Part shown: positions 1 through 10,006 of the stretch, in pieces
How positions within the stretch are numbered: position 1 is the first letter of the stretch
Layout of the letters: each line of letters starts with the position of its first letter
Assembly (NCBI RefSeq): GCF_040954645.1
Contig: NC_092813.1
Location: 19,598,235 to 19,662,234, forward strand
Reading direction: 5' to 3'
Source of the DNA: Diabrotica undecimpunctata
Lineage: Eukaryota > Arthropoda > Insecta > Coleoptera > Chrysomelidae
DNA: 64,000 nt
Translations under genes and position numbers: made by a program
The notes under the pieces: model-generated
Told to the model about the DNA's origin: nothing
Seen by the model: only the letters and a program-made list of their open reading frames with translations
The model's database searches: none

Positions 1-139
1 TTTATACCAGTAGAAGTATTAAACCATTTTATCAGTGACAAGCAAAGATGGTCAACACCCGGTCTAATTCCGAGGACAGGAAGAAGTCCGCAGAGCCGGC
101 GATGGGTCCTACAGGCCCAAATGCCCCCTCTCGGCAACA
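1..139 (+). repeat. 5' LTR tail of element A
   Basis: These bases match 3692-3830 at every position I compared. The segment ends in CAACA, directly before the primer-binding site. It carries the gag start codon at 48-50, so the end of the LTR is protein coding. Confidence 0.85.
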
Positions 140-150
140 TGGCGCCCAAC
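140..150 (+). other. Primer-binding site of element A
   Basis: TGGCGCCCAAC begins right after the LTR terminus CA. This is the usual position and TGG start of a tRNA primer site. It lies inside the open gag frame, so it is also translated. Confidence 0.75.
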
Positions 151-737
151 AAAAACCCGAACTCACGACCCCAGGACCGTCTTCAAGCCAGCCTTCCACA
201 GCTGACTTCATCTCTGCCCTAATGCAAGCGATGACGGCCCTATCCACTACTCAAGGCACTACACCCCAGATGCCTCAACCTGAGCCACCGAAGCCCAGGA
301 TTACATATATGAAGCCCCCTCAATTCTCAGGCCGGGACACTGAAAACCCTCTCAACTTTTTGACAAAATCTAAAAATTTCTTAACCAAATACGACGTAGA
401 CGAGGACAACTGGATAGACTATCTCATCGACAACTCACTCCACGGCGACGCGAAGAAATGGGCCCAGAAGTTTTCACACACGGACCTGCCGTACGACACA
501 TTCCGAGACCGTCTCCTAAGGAAATACAACGACCCTGCCGTGATTTCAGCCTTGACGTCAAAACTTCATGGAGAGCATCAACGGAAGGATGAACCCACGG
601 AGGACTTTATCAACGGTAAATCAGCCTTATCCAGACGTCTCGCACCTTACACCCCTGAGGACCAGAGGTGTATCACCATCGTAAACTTACTGAGACCCGA
701 CATCGCGATCTGCCTGAGAGCGAACATCCCCAGGACC

Positions 738-1097
738 GAGGAAGACCTTCTGACAATCGCCCAGGGCATAGAATCTGACATCCGCCGGACCGGCAAACCC
801 CAGCAGCAGCAGCAGCAGCAGCAACAACAACCGTACCCACGTCAGGATAACGCTCCACGACACCCTGAGGCGATACACGAATGGAGGAACCCCAGTGGAC
901 AGTATAGGATGCCATCTGGAGGAAGACCTTCTGACAATCGCCCAGGGCATAGAATCTGACATCCGCCGGACCGGCAAACCCCAGCAGCAGCAGCAGCAGC
1001 AGCAACAACAACCGTACCCACGTCAGGATAACGCTCCACGACACCCTGAGGCGATACACGAATGGAGGAACCCCAGTGGACAGTATAGGATGCCATC
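738..1097 (+). repeat. 181-bp tandem duplication in gag
   Basis: Bases 738-916 recur at 919-1097 with a period of 181. The unit includes the CAG/CAA glutamine run. As 181 is not a multiple of three, the duplication breaks the Gag frame. Confidence 0.9.
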
Positions 1098-1175
1098 AAT
1101 GAACCAACCACCACCTCCAACCCCACAGAACCAGGAAAACGCCAATCGGGGCGCCAACTGAACCCTGTTGTGACG

Positions 1176-2153
1176 ATGGTGCCCCAACTGAATCCTATTC
1201 AGGTACAACCCTCGACAGCAGGCCTCCCCCAACTCTATGGAAGGATCAACGGGCAGCAAGTGAAGATTTTGGTCGACACCGGTACCTCCGGGAACTTCGT
1301 TCACCAGAGGTTGATCCAGAGACGGGACCTGCACCGAGGACCAGGACTGGTTCAGCTGGCATGCACGGGCAGCACATCCCACACCCTAGGGACTGCTGCA
1401 GTCAATATGAACATTGACACTCTGGACACGACTGTAAACTGCATGGTTATGGAGGATTTGAACCACGACGTTGTGTTAGGGATGCCTTGGTTGGAGCAGG
1501 AAGAGGCCAATGTAGACATACCCCGAAAATGTCTACACGCTGGTACTGCCTGCCGAACCACCATCTACTGGGCGACCCCAGCAGAAAGGCAAGCCAAACC
1601 ACAACAGCTGGAATTCCATCAAACCCCATCCCAACAAGCAGAGCAGTCAACCCAAGAGGACAATGAAGTATTAGACAACCGTCCACGTCAGCCGACCACT
1701 GAAGAAACCGAAACAGCGGACATCAGTACAGGCACACCCGAAGAAGAAGGAGAAGCCCTCGGCGTTCCATTACTAGAGACGATGGAGGACGTCGACGAGG
1801 AGGAAGAATCTAGCCTGACAGCAGATGACATGCCAGACGCCGAATGCCTTCTATTGATAGAGACAATGGAGCACGGCGACGAGGAGGAGGACATCGACCC
1901 CATCCTCGACGGTCCGGTCGACATACCACTCCGAGAGGAAATCCGGAGAAGTCACCGGACACACAAGAGAAAGAAACGACTTCGAAGACGCGAGCAGCAA
2001 ACCTCAGAAGACGTACCCAGGAGCGAGATTGAAGAGAATCTCCTCCAAGAGTTCACGATGGTCGACGATGCTGACCATAGGACCCTGACCCCTCCGGACG
2101 GACGGGATGAAGGAACCACAGCGCAGCCGACCGCCAAAGATGAACAAGGATAA
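1176..2153 (+). CDS. Aspartic protease with long acidic tail, element A
   Basis: Retropepsin-like protease that would process Gag. The active-site motif LVDTGTSGNF lies about 30 residues in, with a hydrophobic flap region and a downstream VVLGMPWL motif matching the ILG(M/L) signature of this family. After about residue 130 the protein becomes a charged, Glu/Asp-rich tail with acidic clusters, ending in a basic patch (HRTHKRKKRLRRREQ) and a further acidic end. ATG at 1176 is the first methionine. The frame is -1 relative to the unduplicated gag frame, so it was probably made by frameshifting. A pol polyprotein would normally follow; here the frame simply stops. The tail resembles nothing I know. 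Confidence 0.75.
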   Translation: MVPQLNPIQVQPSTAGLPQLYGRINGQQVKILVDTGTSGNFVHQRLIQRRDLHRGPGLVQLACTGSTSHTLGTAAVNMNIDTLDTTVNCMVMEDLNHDVVLGMPWLEQEEANVDIPRKCLHAGTACRTTIYWATPAERQAKPQQLEFHQTPSQQAEQSTQEDNEVLDNRPRQPTTEETETADISTGTPEEEGEALGVPLLETMEDVDEEEESSLTADDMPDAECLLLIETMEHGDEEEDIDPILDGPVDIPLREEIRRSHRTHKRKKRLRRREQQTSEDVPRSEIEENLLQEFTMVDDADHRTLTPPDGRDEGTTAQPTAKDEQG

Positions 2154-2490
2154 GGTCCCATTACGACACGTGGAGATATCAAGGTGAATTGAGTAGCCTT
2201 ATACCTTCAAGACGTCGTAGGACCTCCTCAGGGTGAATAAAGTAGCCCTGACGGAAGCAGACGAGCCACCCGGCACACCTGGACCACCTGGGCCTACTGG
2301 ACCATATACAATTAAGTTCAAATATCTTAAGTACAATATCTTAGTTTTTTTTTTATCTTAAGTCTTTTACATTATATTCTTTTAGGGTAAAAATTTTATT
2401 ATTGTATTTTTTTTTTGATTCTTAAATTGTATTTTTCTATTGTTTTAATAAATTTTCTTAGCACCGTTAGGTCTTTCAGAGGAGGGGGGA
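2154..2490 (+). other. 3' noncoding region and polypurine tract of element A
   Basis: There is no open frame of note and the second half is T-rich. Bases 2479-2490 (AGAGGAGGGGGGA) form the polypurine tract that primes plus-strand synthesis, directly before the LTR start TGTCC at 2491. Confidence 0.7.
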
Positions 2491-3830
2491 TGTCCTCGAC
2501 GCATCAAGGAATTTGGATATCGGTTAAAATACTTGGGAATTCCAAGGTTGGCCAAATCCAAATTTCTAATTGATTCGATGCAGGGAAATTCCACTTTCGC
2601 TACGTAAAACAAAGGATTTGTTTTACATAAAAGCAGGTAGATTTTCTCTCATCGGTCAGTCGAGCTTGCCTCTTCTACTGTAGACCTAGTCGGTGCTATT
2701 ATTGTTCCTACTAAGTTATTGTTTTATTTCTGATTTCTTATATACCATTTTTATTTTAGCATTATTGTATATTCAGACCTTTTCAGGTTAGAATATTACT
2801 TTGATCTATATTTGTTCATATACTGATTGTTTGATATTTTAATTGGTTATTTTGATTGTTTATTTTTCTTGTATTTTGTGTCTAAGTTGTTCTTCCGTAA
2901 GTTAAGAACACTTAGAAATATTTATCTTGCTTTTTCTATTTTATATTTTGATTTGTACTTTGTCTAAGTAGTTCTTTCCGGTAAGTCAAAGAACTCTTAG
3001 AAATATTTCTCTGAATATTTGACTTGTTATTTTAATTGTTTGTCTAAGCCGTTCTTTTCCGGTAAGTCAAAGAACTCTTAGAAATATTTTCATAATTATT
3101 GTTGCATTATTATTTCCGATATTTTATCTAAGATATTTTTCTTAAGTTAAGAAAATACTTAATACATTTGTTTCTTTCATTTTCTATTTTATGCTAAGTT
3201 GTTTTTTCCGTAAGTCAAGAAACACTTAGCAATATTTTCACATCTTTTCTATATTTGATTTTTCTTATTTTCTTTTATAAGTCGTTTCTTCCGTAAGTCA
3301 AGAAACACTTATAAATATTTGTGCATTTATTTTACTATATTTGATTCTCTTGTTTATTTTCTATTCTAAGTTGTTTCTTCCGTAGGTCAAGAAACACTTA
3401 GACATATTTCTATAATCTGTTTCATTTTTGCATTTCTCGTTTTATATTTTGACTATTTTATTTTTCCATTCTAAGTTGTTTCTTCCGTAAGTCAAGAAAC
3501 ACTTAGAAACATTTTCTTTGCATTGTACTTTTATACCATTTTATTTTTCTTGTTTACTAAGTTATTCCTTCCGTAAGTCAAGGAATATTTAGACTATTTT
3601 ACCTGTTCTGTTTTCTATTTTTGATCTGTTATTTTGTAACTGCTCCTTGGAACTGTTACCTATAACAGATACTTGTCACGGTAACCGTTATTTTATACCA
3701 GTAGAAGTATTAAACCATTTTATCAGTGACAAGCAAAGATGGTCAACACCCGGTCTAATTCCGAGGACAGGAAGAAGTCCGCAGAGCCGGCGATGGGTCC
3801 TACAGGCCCAAATGCCCCCTCTCGGCAACA
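2491..3830 (+). repeat. 3' LTR of element A (1340 bp)
   Basis: Begins TGTCCTCGACG after the polypurine tract and ends CGGCAACA. It is shared with the solo LTR at 14006-15441, which has one additional hairpin unit. The middle consists of AT-rich spacers and repeated hairpins. The end encodes the Gag N-terminus. The four bases after it are GTGT; the matching left flank is outside the window. Confidence 0.85.
2882..3592 (+). repeat. Array of nine hairpins in LTR A
   Basis: Nine imperfect copies of a stem-loop at about 2882, 2963, 3043, 3127, 3193, 3275, 3365, 3472 and 3556. The typical form is CTAAGTTGTTTCTT, then CCGTAAGTC, then AAGAAACACTTAG. Stem halves change together: GTTCTT pairs AAGAAC, GTTTCTT pairs AAGAAAC, ATTCCTT pairs AAGGAAT, and TATAAGT pairs ACTTATA. 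The loop keeps GTAAGT in most copies, which is also a splice-donor consensus. Spacers are about 45-70 bp of T-rich sequence. Confidence 0.85.
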
Positions 3831-5112
3831 GTGTCAGGGCTATTTTCCCTTCAGGGTCTTCTGATGACCCACATAATGGTCTCGAGTTCATACATGCTTC
3901 TATTTGTGCCAGCACCGTACTCAATTCTTCATATGTTAGAACTGTTTCCCCGATGATTCTTTTCAAGTGATATTTCATTATTCGCACTGCGCTCTCCCAT
4001 AATCCTCCGAAATGTGGTGCATATGCAGATATGACGTGCCACTGGGTACCTAGTGCCAGTAATCCTTGTTTTATCTCGTCATCTATTTTTTGATTTTCTT
4101 TTTTCAACAAATTTGCTGTTCCTACGAATGTGGTTCCGTTATCGCTGTATACGTTGTTGCACTGTCCTCTGCGTGCCGTAAATCTCTTGAACGCTGCGAT
4201 GAATGCATCCGTAGACATATCGCTTACTACCTCAAGGTGTACTGCCTTCGTTGACAGACACACAAATACTGAGATGTAGCCCTTATAGCTCCTCTGTCCT
4301 CTGCCTCTCGTGGTACTTATTTTTATTGGCCCGGCATAATCTATCCCTGTGTTAGTAAAGGGATGACTCGGGTTCACTCTGTCTTTCGGTAGATCTCCCA
4401 TTAATTGTTGTGCTGCTTGGCTTTTATACCTCCTGCACCTTAAACATTTTGCTAGATGATCTTTCACGGTTCTTCTGCCGTTGATTATCCAGTATTTCCT
4501 TTTTATGTACTGTAGTGTTTGTTGTAATCCGCTATGTAGATTTCTTGCGTGACTATCTGTTATAAGTAACTTTGTTAATGCACTATCCTTTGGCAAAATT
4601 ATCGGATGTTTTTCTCCGTACTTTAGATTCGTGTGTCTCAGTCTTCCGGTGACTCTTAGAATTCCTTGCCTATCCAGGAATGGTACCAATGACGCTAATT
4701 TATTTTTCTTGTCTAATTGCTGTTTCTTCTTCAGCTTATTTATTTCTTGTTTGAAGTAGGCTTGCTGTGTGTGATTTATCACCTTTAATAGCGTTTCCTC
4801 TAATTCTTGGACTGTAAGCTGACTTTGTCCATTGTCCTTCTTTTTTCTACATTTGTCTGCAAATCTCCTACAATATGAAAGTACTCTTCTCATTCTTTCT
4901 AAATTTAAGAATCTCTCGCATATGTCCTCCTTTATCGTTGTCGTGTGCACCGTTATTTTCGTTTTGACTTCCTCCTCATTTGTCTCTGGTATTTCTTCTG
5001 ATTCCTGAGTTAAAGTTTTGTTACTAGTCAGCCAAGTTGGTCCCTTCCACCATAGCTCTGCTTCTAATAATTCTGATGCGGTACTTCCACGTGAGAGGAT
5101 GTCCGCTGGATT
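3831..5112 (-). pseudogene. BEL/Pao integrase region, truncated
   Basis: C-terminal part of the Pao-type polyprotein. It starts after the in-frame stop at 5113-5115, which falls between RNase H and the conserved NPADILSRG motif. An integrase zinc-binding region follows (HARNLHSG and LAKCLRCRR), then the catalytic core with GIDYAGPI (first Asp), YSDNGTTF (second Asp) and APHFGGLWESA (Glu). The frame reaches MNSRPLCGSSEDPEGKIAL before running into the element A LTR, whose antisense frame adds unrelated residues. Integrase would insert cDNA into the host genome. All three catalytic acids are present, but the protein is separated from RT by a stop and lacks its end. Confidence 0.85.
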
Positions 5113-8100
5113 TTACTTTGTATCTACCTTATGCCAATTTTTCGGTCCTATAACGCGTCTTATTTCCTCTACTCTGTTGGCGACGAACATTTTCCACCTT
5201 TTTGATGATCCCCTTATCCAAGCCAGGGTTATCGTTGAGTCCGACCATGCATATACCTCAATTTTTTCCCTGTTCAATGCTTGTAGGGTTTTCTTCATTA
5301 AATTTGCTAGTAGTACCGCGGCAAACAGCTCGAGCCTCGGTAACGTCGTTTTCCCTTTCAATGGTGCGACTTTCGATTTTGCTATAATTAGATTCGTTTT
5401 AATTTCTGGGCCTAATACCCTTGAGTAGATTACCGCTCCATATCCTTTCATAGACGCATCTGCAAATCCATGTAGTTCTACTCTGTTTATCTTGCTTAAG
5501 TTGTTCCACCTGGGCAATATTATTTTCTTCAGATTTACTAATTGCGCCTGGTATGTATTCCACCTGCTTTGTTGGTTGCTAGTTAATTCTTTATCCCAAC
5601 TGGTCTTTTGCTCCCATAATTCCTGTATGAACATTTTCGCCTGAATTACTACAGGTGCTATCCATCCCAGTGGGTCGTATAATTTTGCTACTTCTGACAG
5701 TACGTGTCTTTTCGTTATTTTCTTTGCCGTCGTTATCCCTATTTTGAATGTGATTATATCCTCTTTAGGTGACCAGTGTATTCCTAACGTTTTCCGTACT
5801 TCTTCTTGTTTGAATACCTTGGAGTCTACGTTCCTCATATCCTCCGGTACGTTCTCCATTATTTTTTCTTCGTTGCTCAACCATTTTCTAAGAATGAAAC
5901 CTCCTTTTCTGAACAGTTGTATTAATTCCTTTTGGGCTGTTTCTGCTTCCTGCACTGTCTCAGCTCCTCCTAGTATATCGTCTACATACATGTTTTCTTT
6001 TACAATTTTCGATGCCAACGGGAACCTCGCTCCTTCGTCTTCTTGTAATTGTTGTATTGTTCTTAACGCTAAAAAGGGTGCTGCGGCCGTGCCGTATGTC
6101 ACCGTCGTTAAGTTATACTCTTGTATGTGGTCCTTTGTGTCCTTTCTCCACAAAATTTTTTGATATTTTTGGTCTTCTTCTGCCATTCTGATTTGTCTAA
6201 ACATTTTTTCCAGATCCGCTGAGTATGCTACCTTATTGGATCTCGATCGTAATAGTATATTTGTCAAATCTTGTTGTAATTTCGGCCCTGTGTGCATAAT
6301 ATCATTCAGGCTTACTGCCGATGAGCTTTTGCTTGATGCATCAAACACGGCTCTTATTTTCGTTGTAGTACTGTCCTCTTTTCTCACTGGATGATGAGGT
6401 AAGTAGTACCCATCTCCCTGGTTTTCTGCTATTACCATATGACCTTGGTTTTTATAATCTTCCATGAATTGTCTGTAATTCGCTTCTAACTGTTTGTCTT
6501 TTGCAAACTTCCTTTCTAGTTGCATCAATCTGGCGAATGCTTGCTGTTTAGATTCTCCTAACTTTGCGACGTCTTCCCTAAACGGAATTTTTACTTCGTA
6601 TCTCCCTTCTTCATTCCTTTTTACAGTCTGTCGATACAGTTTTTCACATTCTTGTTCTTCCACTGAGAAACTTGTGTCCTGATTTACTTCTTCTAATTCC
6701 CAGAAGTTCTTTATTTGTACGTCCATTTCTTGTCTTGATATCATACAGCATACTTCCGCTTTTATATTCTCCCTTTCTCGTGCTATTCCCGAAACTATCC
6801 ATCCTAGTTTGGTGTTTTGACTCAGGAGTCCATTACTTATTCTGTGCATCCCTTCTGTCAATATGTAACTGTATTCTTTTACTCCTAGTAGTAAGTCTAT
6901 CTTCCCTACCTTGTAATATCTTGGATCTGCCAGTATTGCATTTTTCTCGTTATAGTCCGGTAGAATTATATCCTGTTCCGGTAAATTCCTTGTTATCTTC
7001 AGTAGTACTAGTGCTTCTATTTCCATCTCGAAGTCACTTTCGTAATGAGTTTCGATTATAAGTTTCATACTCCAGTTGGCTGTTTTTTCTCCTGACGAGC
7101 CTATCCCGGATATGGTCGCCTGTATGGGCTTCCTTATTGTTCCTAGCGTCGTCGCAGCTTGTTCCGTTATAAATGCGCATTGTGACCCTTGGTCGATTAG
7201 TGCTCTTATTATGTGTGAATCTCCTTTCGCATCTCTTATGCGTACCTCAGCTGTCGCTAGTAATGCTTCACCTTCCTTATGGCTTGCACAGTTTACTGAA
7301 TTCTGCCCTCTTTGTTGGTCGTTGCTATTCCTAGGCCCATTGGTATCTTGTGTATTTTCTCGCCTTCCGTTATTTTGTTCTCTGGCGTTGTATGGATTAT
7401 TATTTCCTCCTCTGTACCTATCAGCTTGGTACCCGTTTCTTCTATTGTTTGAATCTCTTCCATTTCTTTCTTGTGTTTGTTCTCCTTTCGTTCCATTGGA
7501 GTTTCTTTTGTTGCTTGTGTTTCCTTTTTCATAATGCAACATATGGTGGTGGTCTCCGCCACAGTGTCTGCACCTATATTGTGAATAACATTGTTTTTCT
7601 ATTTTATGTGCTAGGCAGTTTGTACACAATCCTTTTTCTTTTATCCTCCTGTTCCGGTCTCTTACATTGAGTTCCTGAAATTCTCTGCAGTTCGGTACTC
7701 CTTGATCTCCGTTGCATATCACGCAATGTGTTCTTGGTTTCTTAAGAGATCCTCCTTGCTTCTCATGTCTTTTTTCTGACTCCAGCAGTTCCAGTGTCTG
7801 AAATCTTCGCTGTAAGAATGTTTGTGTCGATTTGTACGTCGGTATCTCTCTACTGTCTCCAATGTGGTTTTCGTACAGCCTCCTAGTTTCATTGTCCCAT
7901 TTCGTTATGATAATTCGGGCTATCAATGGGCTCCACGCTTCCGTGTCTGTTCCTAACCCTCCTATGGCTTCCAGACTTTCGTGGAAGGTGTCATGTAGTG
8001 ATTTCAATGCTCTAGCAGAAGATTCCTTTACTTCCTGCGCTAGTAGCATCCTGTCTATTAATTTAAACAATATCATCCTTGGGTTCTCATACCTATCTTT

Positions 8101-8532
8101 TAGCATGTTCCAGGCCACTTCGTAGTTGGCCTCGGATATGTTTAAGTGTTGTATCATTCTGTTGGCTTCCCCTCTTACTTGAGTTTTTAGGTACTGCATT
8201 TTTTCTGCGTTTGATAACTGGTCGTTTTCATGTATTACTTTAGTAAACAGATCGTGGAAAGTTCTCCACGTTTTATATCTGCCTTCATACACAGGGATTT
8301 TTACCTGCGGCAATGTCACACCGTCCCTCCTCTGTGTGCTTTCTGGCCGTTGCATTCCTGGCCTTATTTTATTTAAAACTTCCCTGACTTTCCTCTTTAG
8401 ATGATTTATTCTCTCTACTTCTCCATTATCTGTAGCGTCTAGTTCCTCATTTACTGCTGCTTCAATCATTAGTGTATTCACCTTTTCCATGTATTCTCTT
8501 AACTCTGACTGCAATTCTTCATTCTCCTGCAA
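5113..8532 (-). pseudogene. BEL/Pao Gag-protease-RT-RNase H
   Basis: About 1139 residues in one frame. The N-terminal part is a Pao-type Gag (DUF1759-like) with VYEGRYKTWRTFHDLF and YEVAWNMLKDRYENPR, followed by cysteine/histidine knuckles (CVICN, CTNCLAHK, CRHCGGDHHHMLH). The protease has RALIDQGSQCAFI, with DQGS replacing the usual DTGS, as is common in BEL/Pao. The reverse transcriptase has VFDASSKS, AYSADLEKMFRQI and the catalytic YVDD near residue 860. RNase H starts at GFADASMKGYGAVI. It is bounded by in-frame stops at 8539-8541 and 5113-5115, both within an otherwise continuous polyprotein frame, so each looks like a single substitution. Confidence 0.9.
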
Positions 8533-8538
8533 GTCTTG

Positions 8539-8898
8539 TTAATTTTCTGGCCGTAATAATTCCTCGATTCTTTGTTTTCTTATCTGTATCTCCTTTACTT
8601 TCGGTGCTTTTCCTCTTTTCAGCACCCTTCCATATTCTTCCAACAGGGTTTTCCCCTCAATGTATATCTTAAATACCTGATCATAGTATTTTGTTTCAAA
8701 ATATTTTTCTTTCGTTATACCCCCTTCTAGCAGCTTTTTGTGGTTATTTAAAAATTTTGCCCAATATTCTTCTAATTTTTCCTGTCTATCCCGGATGTAT
8801 TGTTGATTTTTCCGAGATTGGGAATCCTTTTTTGTATTTGAAACGAGTTTCGTTATTTCTGTTCCTATTTCCGCTTGCTTAACGTATATACTTTCCAT
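8539..8898 (-). pseudogene. N-terminal segment of BEL/Pao Gag
   Basis: 119 residues beginning at ATG 8898 in the same frame as the downstream polyprotein and cut from it by a TAA at 8539-8541. It is rich in Lys, Glu and Gln with predicted helical heptads (for example RQEKLEEYWAKFLNNHKKLLEGG), as expected for the N-terminal coiled region of Pao Gag. Removing the stop in thought gives one Gag-Pol frame of about 5 kb. This is the most upstream ATG in this frame near the conserved region. Confidence 0.75.
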
Positions 8899-10006
8899 GA
8901 TTATTTTTATAAATTTTTACATTCAGCAGTAAATATATTAGACAATACGAAATGTACGTTATTTATTAAATAAGTATACCTGTACTATAACACTTTCTTT
9001 TCTATCGGAATGTGCAATTTAGCGAAATATGAGTTTGACCTTGCCTGCTGTGCTATTCTTTGTACTGAGGTAGGTCAAGATGTAAACGACACACTCTCAC
9101 AATGATATATATCAAAATAAATGAAATTATTTGCTACGTAATTATTTTAATTTTTCGAAATAAAGTATTTAATTGAAATTAAAAGCAAGCTATATGTATG
9201 AACGTTTCTTTTTCCAAATTGTCATACAAATACTGTTTAGTAAATTATAGTTGTGAATTACGTTTATTTTTGTGTTATCAATTCTCTGTATTATTTAAAT
9301 GGTATACATTCTAAAGTAGATTATTATACGATTGATAGAGTGGAGATTTTTGTTCTAAATTGTTAAATTGTAATAAAAAAAAACTTGTTAAATTGTAAGA
9401 TTGTAAAAGTTGGAAGATTTTGTAATTATTCAAAAACTTACGGTTTTTTGTGTTCTTAGACGTTGAGGATCCCTCGCTTCTGGTGGGTTCTGCAATCGGT
9501 CCTGTCCTTTGGCTGCTCTGCGGCTCTAGTATGGCTCTCGGCTTTGGTACTGCTCTCGGCACTAGTATGGCTCTCGGCTTTGGTACTGCTCTCGGCTCTA
9601 GTATGGCTCTCGGCTTTGGTACTGCTCTCGGCTCTAGTATGGCTCTCGGCTTTGGTACTGCTCTCGGCTCTAGTATGGCTCTCGGCTTTGGTACTGCTCT
9701 CGGCTCTAGTGTGGCTCTCGGCTTTGGTACTGCTCTCGGCTCTAGTATGGCTCTCGGCTTTGGTACTGCTCTCGGCTCTAGTGTGGCTCTCGGCTTTGGT
9801 ACTGCTCTCGGCTCTAGTGTGGCTCTCGGCTTTGGTACTGCTCTCGGCTCTAGTTTGGCTCTCGGCTTTGGTACTGCTCTCGGCTCTGGTACAGCTCTCG
9901 TTCTCCCGGGTCTAGTGGTCTCTCTCTGCTACTGAGGGTGTTGCTGGCGTGGACTGTATAGGCTCTCTCAAACTTCCTTGAAGTATTCTGTTTCTCGATA
10001 GGACCA
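8899..10006 (-). other. Long 5' leader of the BEL/Pao element with primer-like site
   Basis: About 1.1 kb between gag and the probable LTR. On the minus strand it starts TGGTCCTATCGAG at 10006, which resembles the TGGTCCT-TCGAG start seen in many insect BEL leaders. It contains the 36-bp minisatellite and then AT-rich sequence. One minus-strand frame stays open across the repeat (about 9920 to 9311) without an ATG before 9562. Confidence 0.45.
9522..9900. repeat. 36-bp minisatellite, about ten units
   Basis: Ten near-identical units start at 9537 and every 36 bases to 9861, with partial units at each side. The unit is CTCGGCTTTGGTACTG plus CTCTCGGCTCTAGTATGG with few changes. As 36 is divisible by three, several frames stay open on both strands, giving repeats such as GSSMALGFGTAL (+) or RAVPKPRAILEP (-). 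It is GC-richer than its surroundings. Confidence 0.95.

Larger units (their letters stand above)
48..1161 (+). pseudogene. gag: Gag of element A, frameshifted by a tandem duplication
   Basis: Structural capsid protein of a gypsy-group retrotransposon. The start codon at 48 lies inside the LTR and the frame runs through the primer site. After a Pro/Ser/Gln-rich N-terminus (about residues 1-80) comes a retrotransposon Gag core (about 90-240) with motifs such as PPQFSGRDTENPLNFL and WIDYLIDNSLHGDAKKW. A polyglutamine run encoded by CAG/CAA follows. A 181-bp tandem duplication (738-916 repeated at 919-1097) shifts the frame, so the first frame stops at 957-959. The duplicated copy continues in the next frame to a stop at 1159-1161. 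No CCHC zinc knuckle is visible. Without the duplication Gag would be about 310 residues. Confidence 0.75.
1..3830 (+). mobile_element. Gypsy-group LTR retrotransposon A, Gag-protease only
   Basis: The first 139 bases equal bases 3692-3830, so the window opens in the tail of the 5' LTR and the 3' LTR ends at 3830. The order is LTR tail, primer-binding site, gag, protease, about 340 noncoding bases, polypurine tract and 3' LTR. No reverse transcriptase, RNase H or integrase lies in the 2.35 kb interior, so the element must depend on enzymes from elsewhere. The two LTR tails look identical, which suggests a recent insertion. It sits in the integrase region of a BEL/Pao element, whose reading frame resumes at 3831. 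The left end and its target duplication lie outside the window. Confidence 0.85.

Noticed and set aside
687..1382. Leucine/alanine-rich minus-strand frames opposite gag
   Set aside because: Shadows of the CAG repeat and protease in antisense.
2882..3592. Hairpin array as a CRISPR or tRNA cluster
   Set aside because: The repeats lack tRNA boxes; spacers are T-rich and shared between both LTRs.
6672..7670. Plus-strand hydrophobic frames opposite the BEL polyprotein
   Set aside because: Antisense shadows of a well-supported minus-strand gene.
9522..9900. Possible CRISPR array
   Set aside because: Units are contiguous without unique spacers, and the DNA is eukaryotic.
9450..9935. Two long plus-strand frames over the 36-bp repeat
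   Set aside because: Open only because the unit length is divisible by three; no start context, domain or neighbour supports a protein.
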